A stretch of DNA of 64,000 bases from Corynebacterium simulans (GTDB lineage: Bacteria; Actinomycetota; Actinomycetes; Mycobacteriales; Mycobacteriaceae). The translations under genes and the position numbers were made by a program. The DNA is taken from the NCBI RefSeq assembly GCF_001586215.1, contig NZ_CP014634.1, positions 2,666,001-2,730,000 on the forward strand, in the 5' to 3' direction. A model generated the notes under the pieces. It was not told the origin of the DNA, did no database searches, and worked only from the letters and a program-made list of their open reading frames with translations. The stretch's first letter is position 1. Every line of letters begins with the position of its first letter. Positions 54,217-64,000 of the stretch are shown piece after piece.

Positions 54217-57054
54217 GTGGCTGATCGTTTGGTCGTACGCGGTGCTCGCGAGCACAATCTCAAGGGCGTCGATATCGACCTGCCGCGCGACAAGATGGTG
54301 GTCTTTACCGGCCTTTCCGGTTCCGGTAAATCATCGTTGGCTTTTGATACTATCTTCGCGGAAGGCCAGCGGCGTTATGTTGAATCGCTGAGCTCCTACG
54401 CCCGCATGTTCCTAGGTCAGATGGACAAGCCTGACGTCGAATTCATTGATGGCCTTTCTCCCGCGGTCTCAATTGACCAGAAGTCCACCAACCACAACCC
54501 GCGTTCTACGGTGGGCACCATCACGGAGATCTACGACTATCTGCGCCTTTTATTCTCCCGCGCGGGCACGCCGCATTGCCCGAAGTGCGACGCCGTGATT
54601 GAGCGTCAGACCCCGCAGCAAATCGTGGACACAGTGCTTGAACTCGAGGAAAAGCTAAAGTTCCAGGTCCTGGCTCCCGTGGTGCGACACCGCAAGGGCG
54701 AGTTTGTGGATCTCTTTGCCGATCTTGCATCTCAGGGTTTCTCCCGCGTGCGGGTTGATGGCGAGGTTTATCAATTAACTGAGCCGCCGACGCTGAAGAA
54801 GCAGATCAAGCACGATATTGACGTGGTGGTGGACCGTTTGCAGGTCAAGGCCTCACAGAAGCAGCGTCTGACCGATTCTGTCGAAACTGCGCTCCGCCTG
54901 TCAGACGGTCTCGTTACCCTCGACTTCATCGATCGCCCCGAGCTCACTCATACCTACTCGGAGAAGGCCGCCTGCCCCAATGGTCACACCCTAACCATCG
55001 AGGAATACGAGCCGCGTGCGTTTTCCTTCAATGCGCCTTTCGGCTCCTGTCCAGAATGTGACGGTCTAGGTACCCGACTTGAGGTCGACGTAGATCTGCT
55101 GATTCCGGATCCTGACGCTCCAGCAGTCGACGCCATCCAGCCGTGGCATTCCAGCCCGAATTCGCGCTACTTCGTCAAACTCGTCGAGGGCCTTGGTAAG
55201 ACGTTGGGCTTTGATCCGCAGACTCCGGTTTCACAGCTGACAAAGCAGCAGCGCGATGCGCTGATTTATGGCACCGACGTGGAAGTAAACGTGCGCTATA
55301 AGAACCGCTACGGCAGGCAGCGCAACTGGACCGCTCCCTTTGAGGGTGCGATCGGCTTCTTGGAGCGCAAGCTTGAGCAGGCCGATTCCGAGTCGCAGAA
55401 GGACCGCTTGCTGCAGTACACCCGCCGGGTGGCTTGCAATACCTGTAATGGCACGCGCCTGCGCCCGGAGATCTTGGCTGTGCGGCTTGCCTCCACCGCG
55501 CACGGCGAGAAGTCCATTGCGGGGCTGTCCGCGCTGTCTATCGAAGAGGCCGCGGAGTTCCTTGACTCGCTGGTACTGGGGCACCGCGAGGAAATTATCG
55601 CTGGCGCAGTATTGAAGGAGATTCAGGCCCGCCTGCGATTCCTGCTCGACGTGGGTCTGAATTACCTCACCTTGGATCGTGGAGCTTCCACGCTTTCTGG
55701 TGGGGAGGCGCAGCGCATCCGCCTGGCAACCCAGATTGGTTCGGGTCTGGCTGGCGTGCTGTATGTGCTGGATGAGCCCTCCATTGGTCTGCACCAGCGT
55801 GACAATCAGCGTCTCATCGCTACTTTGAAGCGCCTCCGTGACATCGGCAATACGTTGATTGTGGTTGAGCACGATGAAGACACCATCCGCGAGGCCGACT
55901 GGCTTGTTGATGTTGGCCCGCGCGCCGGCGAGTACGGCGGCGAGGTTGTCTATCAAGGTGAGCCCGCCGGCATCATGGATAAGGAAGAATCGCTTACGGG
56001 TCAGTATCTGTCTGGCAAGCGTGTGCTGGCGGTGCCGGATAAGCGTCGTGAGATTGACCCTGAACGCAAGCTCAAGGTAGTCGGCGCTCGGGAAAACAAC
56101 TTGAAGGGCATCGACGTTGAGATTCCGCTCGGCGTGCTTTGCTGCATCACCGGTGTATCGGGTTCCGGCAAGTCCACGGTGGTCAACCAGATTCTGGCCA
56201 AGACTCTGTCCAACAAGCTCAACCGTGCGCGCCAGGTGCCAGGCCGCGCCAAGCGCGTCGAGGGCGTCGAGCACCTCGACAAGCTGGTGCAGGTGGACCA
56301 GAGCCCGATCGGCCGTACCCCGCGTTCCAACCCGGCTACCTATACCGGTGTATTCGACAAGATCCGCAACCTCTTTGCGGAGACCCAAGAGGCAAAGGTG
56401 CGCGGATACAAGCCAGGCCGTTTCTCCTTTAACGTCAAGGGTGGTCGCTGCGAGGCTTGCCAGGGTGACGGCACGTTGAAGATCGAGATGAACTTCCTGC
56501 CGGACGTTTATGTCCCGTGTGAGGTCTGTGAGGGTGCGCGCTATAACCGTGAAACCCTGGAGGTCCTCTACAAGGGCAAGAACATCGCTGAGGTTCTCAA
56601 CATGCCTATCTCCGAGGCCGCCGAGTTCTTCGAGCCGATTACCTCGATTCACCGTTACCTCGCCACGCTTGTCGACGTCGGACTGGGTTATGTTCGCCTG
56701 GGGCAAGCGGCCACCACGCTGTCTGGCGGCGAGGCGCAGCGCGTAAAGCTTGCTGCTGAGCTGCAAAAACGCACCAAGGGGCGTACCGTCTACATTTTGG
56801 ACGAGCCAACCACGGGCCTGCACTTCGAGGACATTCGCAAGCTCATGCTGGTTATCCAAGGGCTGGTGGACAAGGGCAACTCGGTTCTTATCATCGAGCA
56901 CAACCTTGACGTGATTAAGGCCGCTGACTGGATCGTGGACATGGGTCCCGAAGGCGGAAATGGCGGCGGTCGCGTCGTAGCTGAGGGCACTCCAGAAGAT
57001 GTCGCAAAGGTGGAAGGCTCCTATACAGGCCAGTTCCTGAAGGAGCTCCTGTAG
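54217..57054 (+). CDS. uvrA: Excinuclease ABC subunit A
   Basis: Damage-recognition ATPase of nucleotide excision repair, with two ABC modules. The first Walker A is [15 protein letters not shown] and the second [15 protein letters not shown]. Signature motifs are [13 protein letters not shown] and [13 protein letters not shown]. Zinc-binding Cys pairs appear in [18 protein letters not shown] and CEACQGDGT with CEVCEGARY. Length is 945 residues. The GTG start has an excellent AAGGAGG at 54204-54210, 6 bp upstream, in contrast to the leaderless genes around it. Confidence 0.97.
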   Translation: MADRLVVRGAREHNLKGVDIDLPRDKMVVFTGLSGSGKSSLAFDTIFAEGQRRYVESLSSYARMFLGQMDKPDVEFIDGLSPAVSIDQKSTNHNPRSTVGTITEIYDYLRLLFSRAGTPHCPKCDAVIERQTPQQIVDTVLELEEKLKFQVLAPVVRHRKGEFVDLFADLASQGFSRVRVDGEVYQLTEPPTLKKQIKHDIDVVVDRLQVKASQKQRLTDSVETALRLSDGLVTLDFIDRPELTHTYSEKAACPNGHTLTIEEYEPRAFSFNAPFGSCPECDGLGTRLEVDVDLLIPDPDAPAVDAIQPWHSSPNSRYFVKLVEGLGKTLGFDPQTPVSQLTKQQRDALIYGTDVEVNVRYKNRYGRQRNWTAPFEGAIGFLERKLEQADSESQKDRLLQYTRRVACNTCNGTRLRPEILAVRLASTAHGEKSIAGLSALSIEEAAEFLDSLVLGHREEIIAGAVLKEIQARLRFLLDVGLNYLTLDRGASTLSGGEAQRIRLATQIGSGLAGVLYVLDEPSIGLHQRDNQRLIATLKRLRDIGNTLIVVEHDEDTIREADWLVDVGPRAGEYGGEVVYQGEPAGIMDKEESLTGQYLSGKRVLAVPDKRREIDPERKLKVVGARENNLKGIDVEIPLGVLCCITGVSGSGKSTVVNQILAKTLSNKLNRARQVPGRAKRVEGVEHLDKLVQVDQSPIGRTPRSNPATYTGVFDKIRNLFAETQEAKVRGYKPGRFSFNVKGGRCEACQGDGTLKIEMNFLPDVYVPCEVCEGARYNRETLEVLYKGKNIAEVLNMPISEAAEFFEPITSIHRYLATLVDVGLGYVRLGQAATTLSGGEAQRVKLAAELQKRTKGRTVYILDEPTTGLHFEDIRKLMLVIQGLVDKGNSVLIIEHNLDVIKAADWIVDMGPEGGNGGGRVVAEGTPEDVAKVEGSYTGQFLKELL

Positions 57055-57119
57055 TCGCCTCTGGCAGTGAGCGCGTAGTTAGTTGCGCGTGGCGATTTGG
57101 CTCTGCGGGAAGTGGGGGT

Positions 57120-57358
57120 TATACTAATCAGCACTACCGCCCGTAGGGCCTTCTCCAGGAGGTCACGGGTCACAAGCGGAGTTTCTCCCACCTGAAGCCG
57201 CGAACCTATTTGGTTCGAAGGATAAAGGTAAAAGGGTTGAGGTTAATACCTCGGCATTTTTGTGAGAACTCCCGGCTGCCTTATGGCAGACCGGGTTTTT
57301 CGTTTGTGGTCTCGGTAGGCACATCACTAACCCACCCCCTTAATCGAGGAGAACCACA
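57120..57358 (+). promoter_or_regulatory. infC promoter and structured leader
   Basis: TATACT (57120-57125) is a near-consensus -10. The implied leader of about 225 nt holds at least three hairpins: CGAACC/GGTTCG (57201-57217), GAGGT/ACCTC (57239-57252, then ATTTTT) and the attenuator-like stem at 57271-57295. A ribosome-binding site GAGGAG follows at 57346-57351. Such a layout suggests feedback control of the infC-rpmI-rplT operon by L20 or IF3, but the motif class is not identified. Confidence 0.65.
57271..57300 (+). terminator. Attenuator-type terminator in the infC leader
   Basis: CCCGG-CTGCC-TTAT-GGCAG-A-CCGGG followed by TTTTT is a textbook intrinsic terminator. It lies 59 bp upstream of the infC start and downstream of the infC -10. 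It could also end readthrough from uvrA. Confidence 0.8.
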
Positions 57359-57880
57359 ATCAGCGCTGAAGCTCGCATCAATGAGCGCATCCGAGTACCC
57401 GAGGTCCGTCTAGTTGGCCCCGGTGGTGAACAGGTGGGCATCGTCCGTACTGATGATGCTCGCAAGCTTGCATATGAAGCAGACCTTGATCTTGTTGAGG
57501 TTGCGCCTAATGCAAAGCCGCCCGTAGCCAAGATCATGGACTACGGAAAGTTTAAGTACGAGCAGGCTCAGAAGGCTCGCGAAGCCCGCAAGAACCAACA
57601 GCAGACTGTGGTCAAGGAACAGAAGTTCCGTCCGAAGATCGATGATCACGATTATGAGACCAAGAAGGGCAACGTGGTGCGCTTCCTGGAGAAGGGTTCC
57701 AAGGTCAAGGTAACCATCATGTTCCGTGGCCGCGAGCAGTCGCGTCCGGAGCTTGGTTTCCGCCTGTTGGAGCGCCTCGCCGAGGATGTCGCTGAGTACG
57801 GCTCCGTCGAGTCCCGCCCCAAGCAGGATGGTCGCAACATGACCATGGTTCTGGGACCCGTCCGCAAGGGCAAGAAGTAG
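57359..57880 (+). CDS. infC: Translation initiation factor IF-3, with apparent AUC start codon
   Basis: Binds the 30S subunit and checks start codons. The protein is 173 residues if it starts at ATC 57359, reading [31 protein letters not shown] residues typical of actinobacterial IF3. An in-frame TAA lies at 57341. There is no ATG, TTG or GTG between it and a GTG at 57434, which would delete 25 conserved residues. GAGGAG at 57346-57351 is 7 bp from the ATC. Further blocks are [24 protein letters not shown] and [17 protein letters not shown]. Rare start codons on infC are known in E. coli, where IF3 represses its own synthesis. Confidence 0.9.
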   Translation: MSAEARINERIRVPEVRLVGPGGEQVGIVRTDDARKLAYEADLDLVEVAPNAKPPVAKIMDYGKFKYEQAQKAREARKNQQQTVVKEQKFRPKIDDHDYETKKGNVVRFLEKGSKVKVTIMFRGREQSRPELGFRLLERLAEDVAEYGSVESRPKQDGRNMTMVLGPVRKGKK

Positions 57881-57916
57881 ACCAAACTCCATTTAGGATC
57901 TAAGGACTTAATTCTC

Positions 57917-58111
57917 ATGAAGCAGAAGACCCACAAGGGCACCGCCAAGCGCATCAAGGTGACCGGTTCCGGCAAGCTGCGCCGTGAGCAGGCTGGCCGC
58001 CGCCACCTGCTGGAGGGCAAGCCATCCAAGCAGACCCGTCGTCTCAAGGGCACCAAGGACGTTGCACCTTCCGACGTCAAGCGCGTAAAGCGCCTGCTCG
58101 GCCGCTCCTAA
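57917..58111 (+). CDS. rpmI: Ribosomal protein L35
   Basis: Small basic 50S protein of 64 residues. It begins [20 protein letters not shown], has the typical [18 protein letters not shown] and ends VKRLLGR. Second gene of infC-rpmI-rplT, 36 bp after infC. Confidence 0.97.
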   Translation: MKQKTHKGTAKRIKVTGSGKLRREQAGRRHLLEGKPSKQTRRLKGTKDVAPSDVKRVKRLLGRS

Positions 58112-58165
58112 TTAGCGCCGAATCAACCCACTTACTAGACCCACACAAGATAAGGAAGTAATACT

Positions 58166-58549
58166 GTGGCACGAGTAAAGCGCTCAGTTAACGCTAAGAA
58201 GAAGCGTCGCGCGATTCTGAAGTCCGCTAAGGGCTACCGCGGCCAGCGTTCCCGCCTGTACCGTAAGGCTAAGGAGCAGTGGCTGCACTCCATGACTTAC
58301 GCTTACCGCGATCGTCGCGCCCGTAAGTCTGAGTTCCGTAAGTTGTGGATCCAGCGCATCAACGCCGCTGCCCGCATGAACGACATCACCTACAACCGCC
58401 TCATCCACGGCCTGCGCCTGGCTGAGATCGAGGTTGACCGCAAGATCCTCGCTGAGCTCGCAGTCAACGACTTCGAGGCATTCTCCGCACTGTGCGAGGC
58501 AGCCAAGGCTGCTCTGCCGGAGGACATCAACGCTCCGAAGGCTGCCTAG
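58166..58549 (+). CDS. rplT: Ribosomal protein L20
   Basis: 50S assembly protein that in some bacteria also represses its own operon by binding the leader. It begins [25 protein letters not shown] after the GTG and has [20 protein letters not shown]. Length is 127 residues. AAGGAAG lies 7 bp before the GTG. Last gene of the operon; a terminator follows. Confidence 0.97.
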   Translation: MARVKRSVNAKKKRRAILKSAKGYRGQRSRLYRKAKEQWLHSMTYAYRDRRARKSEFRKLWIQRINAAARMNDITYNRLIHGLRLAEIEVDRKILAELAVNDFEAFSALCEAAKAALPEDINAPKAA

Positions 58550-58581
58550 TTAAATAGGTATGCGCAAAGCGTATTACTTTT

Positions 58582-58637
58582 AAAGCTCCCGCTACTACTT
58601 TCCGTCAATTATGGTGTGAAAGGATAGGGGGAGCTTT
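58582..58637 (+). terminator. Intrinsic terminator of infC-rpmI-rplT
   Basis: The arms AAAGCTCCC (58582-58590) and GGGAGCTTT (58629-58637) pair across a 38-nt loop with an inner CTTTC/GAAAG pairing. A short T stretch follows. Confidence 0.7.
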
Positions 58638-58785
58638 TATGTATTTGGGGATTTTTCCCCAGTTATCTATACCCATCTAGGAAGTCGCAGTTAGCTCGTG
58701 CTAATTTGTCTGTGACACACGGCGCGGACTTTTCCGGCGTGTACTCCTTTTCTTTCATCTTTTGCCCATTTCTCAGGAGCCTTCT

Positions 58786-59217
58786 ATGACCTATCCAAAC
58801 AACGGAAACCCTCAAGGCTACGGCAACCAGCCGCAGAACCCGTTTGGACAGCAGCCGCAGCAGTTCAACAACAACGCCCCTGCGCCTGCTCCATACCAGG
58901 GCGGTCAGCCACAGTACGGCCAGGCCTACCCAGTTCAGCAGTACCCAGCAGGCGTCGAGCAGAAGTCCTGGGTTGCAGCAATGCTGCTGGCTTTCTTCTT
59001 CGGCTACTTGGGCGCGCACAACTTCTACTTGGGCAAGACCAACCGCGGTATCGCACAGCTGATTACCTTCGTGGTTTCCGCTGTGACCCTCATCGTGATC
59101 ATCGGCTTTTTCATCGGTGGTGCCCTCGAGATCTGGGCATTCGTCGAGTTCATCATGATCATCGCTGGTGCCGGCGGCTACGACCGCGATGGCCGCGGTA
59201 TTCCGCTGCGTCGCTAA
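58786..59217 (+). CDS. TM2-domain membrane protein
   Basis: TM2-domain protein with unknown function. The first 60 residues are rich in Gln, Pro, Asn and Gly (YPNNGNPQGYGNQPQNPFG) and probably disordered. The TM2 domain follows with SWVAAMLLAFFFGYLGAHNFYLG, then a second helix pair around VTLIVIIGFFIGGALEIWAF. Length is 143 residues from the ATG at 58786, chosen because AGGAG lies 8 bp upstream; an in-frame ATG at 58762 has no such site. Confidence 0.82.
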   Translation: MTYPNNGNPQGYGNQPQNPFGQQPQQFNNNAPAPAPYQGGQPQYGQAYPVQQYPAGVEQKSWVAAMLLAFFFGYLGAHNFYLGKTNRGIAQLITFVVSAVTLIVIIGFFIGGALEIWAFVEFIMIIAGAGGYDRDGRGIPLRR

Positions 59218-59355
59218 GCGTTTGCTCACTTAAAGCCCGCGCTCTAATACTTGCCCACTACGGCTTTTGCTGTGGTGGGTTTGGTGGTTTTCTGGGGCTT
59301 TTGATGCTTTTTGGGTGTGGCTTAATCCTGTTGGTGTGTCGGCCGTATGCGCTGC

Positions 59356-59361
59356 TAGATT
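59356..59361 (+). promoter_or_regulatory. Putative leaderless -10 (TAGATT) of the SpoU methyltransferase gene
   Basis: TAGATT ends 7 bp before the ATG at 59369, with no ribosome-binding site between. Confidence 0.5.
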
Positions 59362-59368
59362 GGGGTCT

Positions 59369-60169
59369 ATGGAATTGGACTTTGAATCTGCTTTTACTGA
59401 GAGAACCCCGCGCATCGTTAATGCGGTCAAGCTGCACCGCGCAGCCAATAGGCGCAAGGCCAAGCAGTTCATCATTGAGGGCGAAAATGCGGTGGACGCG
59501 GCGGTGTCCACCGGTGCCGCAACCGATGTCTTCGTCACCGAGAAAGCGGCTGAGCGTTTCGCAGACATCGTCACCGCTGCCGGCTACATGGATGTCTACG
59601 TCCATCCCATCACGGATAAAGCAGCGCGCCACATGTCCGATACCGCAACCACCACCGGGCTATTTGCCCTCTGCAAGCCGGTGCTGTGGTCAGTGGGCAA
59701 GATTCTCAACGCCAAACCACGTCTGGTCTCGGTTCCGGTCTTGACCTCGGAGCCAGGCAACGCGGGTACCTTGATCAGGACTTCTGACGCCATGGGCGCC
59801 GATGGCGTCATCTTCGCCGGCGAGACCGTCGATCCCCTGGGCTGCAAGGTGGCGCGTTCCTCAGCAGGTTCGCTCTTCCACGTTCCCGTTGCGCGCGACC
59901 CTAACATCAAGGACGTCCTGGGGCAGTTGCGCAAGTCCGGCATGCAGATTCTTGCTACGGCAGCCGACGGCGAGGTTGACCTTGCCGAGGCAGATCTCAG
60001 CCAGCCCACCGCGTGGCTATTTGGCAACGAGGCACACGGGCTAGGGGAGCTGCTCGACGAGGCAGACATGCGCGTGCGCATTCCTATTTTGGGCCGCGCA
60101 GAGTCGCTGAATCTCGCCACCGCCGCTTCTATCTGCCTTTACGAATCCGCGAAGTCTCATAGCCGCTAG
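59369..60169 (+). CDS. SpoU/TrmH-family RNA 2'-O-methyltransferase
   Basis: SPOUT-class methyltransferase acting on rRNA or tRNA ribose; the exact site is not predictable. The N-terminal substrate-binding part has RRKAKQFIIEGENAVDAAV. The knot motifs are LIRTSDAMGADGVIF, AWLFGNEAHGLGEL and ESLNLATAASICLYE. Length is 266 residues from the ATG at 59369. A longer open frame from 59267 would add a Trp-rich stretch with no family similarity and is rejected. Position before pheS is conserved in actinobacteria, where the gene is sometimes labelled tsnR. Confidence 0.88.
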   Translation: MELDFESAFTERTPRIVNAVKLHRAANRRKAKQFIIEGENAVDAAVSTGAATDVFVTEKAAERFADIVTAAGYMDVYVHPITDKAARHMSDTATTTGLFALCKPVLWSVGKILNAKPRLVSVPVLTSEPGNAGTLIRTSDAMGADGVIFAGETVDPLGCKVARSSAGSLFHVPVARDPNIKDVLGQLRKSGMQILATAADGEVDLAEADLSQPTAWLFGNEAHGLGELLDEADMRVRIPILGRAESLNLATAASICLYESAKSHSR

Positions 60170-60207
60170 CTGGTGCCCCTGCTGGCTTCTTGTGACGGTC
60201 ACTACGG

Positions 60208-60213
60208 TATGAT
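60208..60213 (+). promoter_or_regulatory. Putative -10 (TATGAT) of pheST
   Basis: TATGAT lies 42 bp before the pheS GTG. The leader holds AAGAAGG. I see no leader peptide or T-box. Confidence 0.4.
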
Positions 60214-60225
60214 TAGCGCCGTTAG

Positions 60226-61302
<1,077 letters not shown>

Positions 61303-61338
61303 CCGTTTACCCCGCAATTAGGAAGGAATCTAGACACA

Positions 61339-63867
61339 ATGCTTATTTCCCAGAGCTGGGTAACCAGGTTGCTTGGCGCGAAAAATCCCGGCTGGTCAGC
61401 CACCCCGGAAGAACTTGACGCTGGTTTCGTTCGCGTCGGCTTTGAGACCGAGGGCTACGAGGGCCTGCCAGAAATCACCGGCCCGCTCGTTATCGGCCAC
61501 GTTGACTCCTTCGAGGAGCTCGAGGGCTTCAAGAAGCCAATCCGTTATTGCCAGATCAATGTCGGCGACGCTAACGGCACCGGCGAGCTCCAAGGCATTA
61601 TTTGTGGTGCGCGCAACTTCCGCTTGGGGGACTACGTCGTAGTCTCCCTGCCAGGTGCTGAGCTGCCAGGCGGCTTCAAGATCTCCGCACGTGAGACCTA
61701 CGGCAAGATCTCTGCGGGCATGATGTGCTCCGCGGCCGAGTTGGGCATCGCTGAGAAGTCCGATGGAATCATCACCTTGGGCGAGGAGTTCGCGGACAAA
61801 GTCGGCCAGGATGCCCGTCCGTTCTTGGGGCTGGACGATACTGTCTTCGACGTCAACATCACTCCGGACCGTGGCTACGCGCTTTCCCTGCGCGGCCTCG
61901 GCAGCGAGGTTGCTTCGGCCTTCGGCCTCGATTACGCGTGCCCGGCGCAGGACCCTTCCGTTGCTGGCATCGATGTCAGCGCCGTGCCGGAGGCTAGTGG
62001 CTCACTCATCAATGTTGAGCTGCGCGAGGAGACCAAGGCACAGCGCTTTGGCCTGCGGAAGGTCACTGGCATTGACCCGACCGCGCGCACTCCGTTCTGG
62101 ATGGAGCGCGAGCTCATGCTGGCAGGCCAACGCCCTGTTAACCCAGCAACCGACGTAACCAACTACGTCATGCTGCTGCTCGGCCAGCCGATGCACGCTT
62201 TCGACGCCGATCAGATTTCTGGCGACCTTGTTGTACGTAACGCGCAGGCAGGGGAGAAGTTCGAGACCCTTGACCACGTTGAGCGCACCCTCGACGCCGA
62301 GGATGTAGTCATCTGCGACGACAACGGCATCCAGTCCCTGGCCGGCGTGATGGGCGGAACGAGCTCGGAGATTACCGAGGGCGAAAACGGCACCACCAAC
62401 GTCTACTTCGAGGCCGCAAACTGGGATTCCATCACCGTGGCTCGCACCTCGCGCCGCCACAAACTGTCTTCTGAGGCATCCCGTCGCTTCGAGCGAGGCG
62501 TAGATCCGGCCATCGTTGAGGTCGCACTCGACGTCGCCTGTGCACTGCTCGTACAGATCGCTGGCGGAACCATCGAGGCCGGCCGTACCCTGGTCGGCGA
62601 GGTCGCTCGTCCGCAGCAGATCACCATGCGCGCTACCAAGCCGAGCGAGTACGCCGGTGTTGAATACTGCGGTGAGACCATCGTGAACCGTCTCCAAGAG
62701 GTCGGCTGCGAGGTTGAGGAGTCCGGTGACAACCTGCTGGTTACCCCGGCTACCTGGCGCACCGACATCACCATGGACGTTGATCTCATCGAGGAGGTCC
62801 TGCGTCTGGAGGGCTTGGAAGATATCCCGACCATCCTGCCGACCCCATTTGGTGGCCGTGGTCTGACCCCGGCTCAGAAGCGTCGCCGCGCTATCGGTCA
62901 CGGCCTGGCATATGCAGGCTACGCTGAGGTGCTGCCTTCGCCGTTCATCGCCAACAACACTTTCGATGTCTGGGGCCTGGAAGGCGATGACGAGCGCCGC
63001 AAGACCGTTTCCGTGCAGAACCCGCTCGAGTCAGACAAGGCGATTCTGAGCACCACCTTGCTGCCGAACATGCTCGAAGCAGTTGCACGCAACGTTGCTC
63101 GTGGCCGTAACGACCTCGCGTTGTACGGCCTGCAGCAGGTTTCCTTCAAGCGTGCGGACGCTTCCGAGATGCCTTCCGTTGCGCAGCGTCCTAGCGACGC
63201 TACAGTGCAGCAGCTGCGCGACTCCCTTCCGCATCAGCCGCTGCACGTGGCTACCGTTGCTACCGGCAACGTCGAGCACGAGGGCCCATGGGGCAAGGGT
63301 CGCGCCTACACCTACGCCGATGCCATTGAGTCTGCGCGCCTGGTCGCTCGCGCGGCCGGCGTAGAGATCGAGGTAGAGGCTGCCTCCGAGCTGCCGTGGC
63401 ACCCGGGCCGTTGTGCAGCGATCAAGGCTGTCGTCGATGGTGAAAGCGTCGTCGTGGGCCATGCAGGCGAGCTGCATCCAGAGATCCTCGAGGCACTGAA
63501 CCTGCCGGCACGCACCTGCGCGATGGAGATGGATGTAAACGCGCTACCTACTGAGGAGATGTTCCCGGCTCCGGTTCTGTCTGCATTCCCGGCACTGCAC
63601 CAAGACATCGCGTTGGTAGTCGACGAAGACACTCCTGCTGAGTCCGTGCGTAAGGTCGTGGAAGAAGGCGCCGGCGAACTGCTCGAGGGCGTTGAGCTTT
63701 TCGACGTCTTCCGCGGTGAGCAGCTGGGTGAGAGCAAGAAGTCACTCGCCTTCCAGCTGATCTTCCGCGCCTCTGACCGCACGCTGACTGACGAGGAGGC
63801 CAACGAACACCGTCTGGCTGCAGCGAAGTTGGCCGAGCAGCGTTTGGGTGCGCAGATGCGCGCTTAA
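61339..63867 (+). CDS. pheT: Phenylalanyl-tRNA synthetase, beta subunit
   Basis: Structural, tRNA-binding and editing subunit. Domains in order are an EMAP-like tRNA-binding OB fold (about 40-150), a B3/4 editing domain (about 205-370), the B5 domain (about 400-475), the class II-like core (LPSPFIANNTFDVWG) and the C-terminal FDX-ACB anticodon domain (LSAFPALHQDIALVVDEDTPAE). Length is 842 residues. AGGAAGGA lies before the ATG. A terminator follows at once. Confidence 0.97.
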   Translation: MLISQSWVTRLLGAKNPGWSATPEELDAGFVRVGFETEGYEGLPEITGPLVIGHVDSFEELEGFKKPIRYCQINVGDANGTGELQGIICGARNFRLGDYVVVSLPGAELPGGFKISARETYGKISAGMMCSAAELGIAEKSDGIITLGEEFADKVGQDARPFLGLDDTVFDVNITPDRGYALSLRGLGSEVASAFGLDYACPAQDPSVAGIDVSAVPEASGSLINVELREETKAQRFGLRKVTGIDPTARTPFWMERELMLAGQRPVNPATDVTNYVMLLLGQPMHAFDADQISGDLVVRNAQAGEKFETLDHVERTLDAEDVVICDDNGIQSLAGVMGGTSSEITEGENGTTNVYFEAANWDSITVARTSRRHKLSSEASRRFERGVDPAIVEVALDVACALLVQIAGGTIEAGRTLVGEVARPQQITMRATKPSEYAGVEYCGETIVNRLQEVGCEVEESGDNLLVTPATWRTDITMDVDLIEEVLRLEGLEDIPTILPTPFGGRGLTPAQKRRRAIGHGLAYAGYAEVLPSPFIANNTFDVWGLEGDDERRKTVSVQNPLESDKAILSTTLLPNMLEAVARNVARGRNDLALYGLQQVSFKRADASEMPSVAQRPSDATVQQLRDSLPHQPLHVATVATGNVEHEGPWGKGRAYTYADAIESARLVARAAGVEIEVEAASELPWHPGRCAAIKAVVDGESVVVGHAGELHPEILEALNLPARTCAMEMDVNALPTEEMFPAPVLSAFPALHQDIALVVDEDTPAESVRKVVEEGAGELLEGVELFDVFRGEQLGESKKSLAFQLIFRASDRTLTDEEANEHRLAAAKLAEQRLGAQMRA

Positions 63868-63904
63868 GCTCGGTTCAGCTGCCGAACTCTAGCTCGTCGT
63901 AAAA

Positions 63905-63951
63905 GGGCCGCGCAGATCACCTTTTCTATGGGGTGGCTGCGCGGCCTTTTC
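63905..63951 (+). terminator. Intrinsic terminator of pheST
   Basis: A 10-bp perfect stem GGCCGCGCAG/CTGCGCGGCC near 63907-63916 and 63937-63946 is followed by TTTTCTT. After it a TAGACT hexamer near 63975 may be the -10 of a gene beyond the window edge. Confidence 0.88.
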
Positions 63952-64000
63952 TTATCAATCCTTAACCTTCTGAGCTAGACTTACTCCCGCTATTGAACGT

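Overview
The window is a stretch of core chromosome from a Corynebacterium. Species is not resolved. Supporting observations are the gene order apt-rel, the block alaS-ruvX-mltG-aroE-aroC-aroK-aroB-aroQ-pepQ-efp-nusB, infC-rpmI-rplT followed by pheST, many GTG starts, moderately high GC, TANANT-type -10 hexamers, and a tRNA without an encoded CCA end. I see no prophage, insertion sequence, CRISPR array, defence island, rRNA operon or large biosynthetic cluster.

Layout: (1) 1-12.5 kb holds the end of apt, the (p)ppGpp enzyme rel, an exported 5'-nucleotidase, a DUF421 membrane protein, two small proteins of unknown function, a membrane-anchored cyclophilin, tpx, an MBL hydrolase with hisS, a decayed tetR-type regulator and sdaA. 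(2) 12.5-18.3 kb holds cstA with its small YbdD partner, a luciferase-like monooxygenase with its FMN reductase, and a YpfJ-type metalloprotein. (3) 18.4-34.6 kb is a mostly forward core block: aspS, an APH-like kinase, rarA, alaS, ruvX, mltG, five shikimate-pathway genes with a short prepilin peptidase among them, pepQ, efp and nusB. (4) 34.6-39.4 kb is on the reverse strand: a DUF222/HNH protein, a polar amino-acid ABC transporter and a DUF368 (PopT-type) protein, then a tRNA with a CAA anticodon. (5) 39.5-54.1 kb holds polA, an RDD protein, a methyltransferase, rpsA, coaE, a DUF4259 protein, uvrB, a universal stress protein, an App1-like phosphatase, a HelD/HelR-type helicase, a DoxX protein with a long charged tail, and a second MBL hydrolase. 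(6) 54.2-64.0 kb holds uvrA, infC-rpmI-rplT behind a structured leader, a TM2 protein, a SpoU methyltransferase and pheS-pheT.

The genes serve translation (five synthetase genes, efp, infC, rpmI, rplT, rpsA, nusB), replication and repair (polA, uvrA, uvrB, rarA, ruvX), aromatic precursor synthesis, and stress or starvation responses (rel, cstA, tpx, usp).

I found no convincing undescribed multi-gene system. The observations most worth a second look are: infC appears to start at an AUC codon behind a leader with an attenuator-like hairpin; about a dozen genes look leaderless, which moves several start codons; three 11-bp tandem repeats lie in the rel leader; the tetR-type gene carries both a nonsense codon and a frameshift; a Leu-anticodon tRNA has a class I shape; and the DoxX protein carries an amphipathic, repeat-bearing tail.
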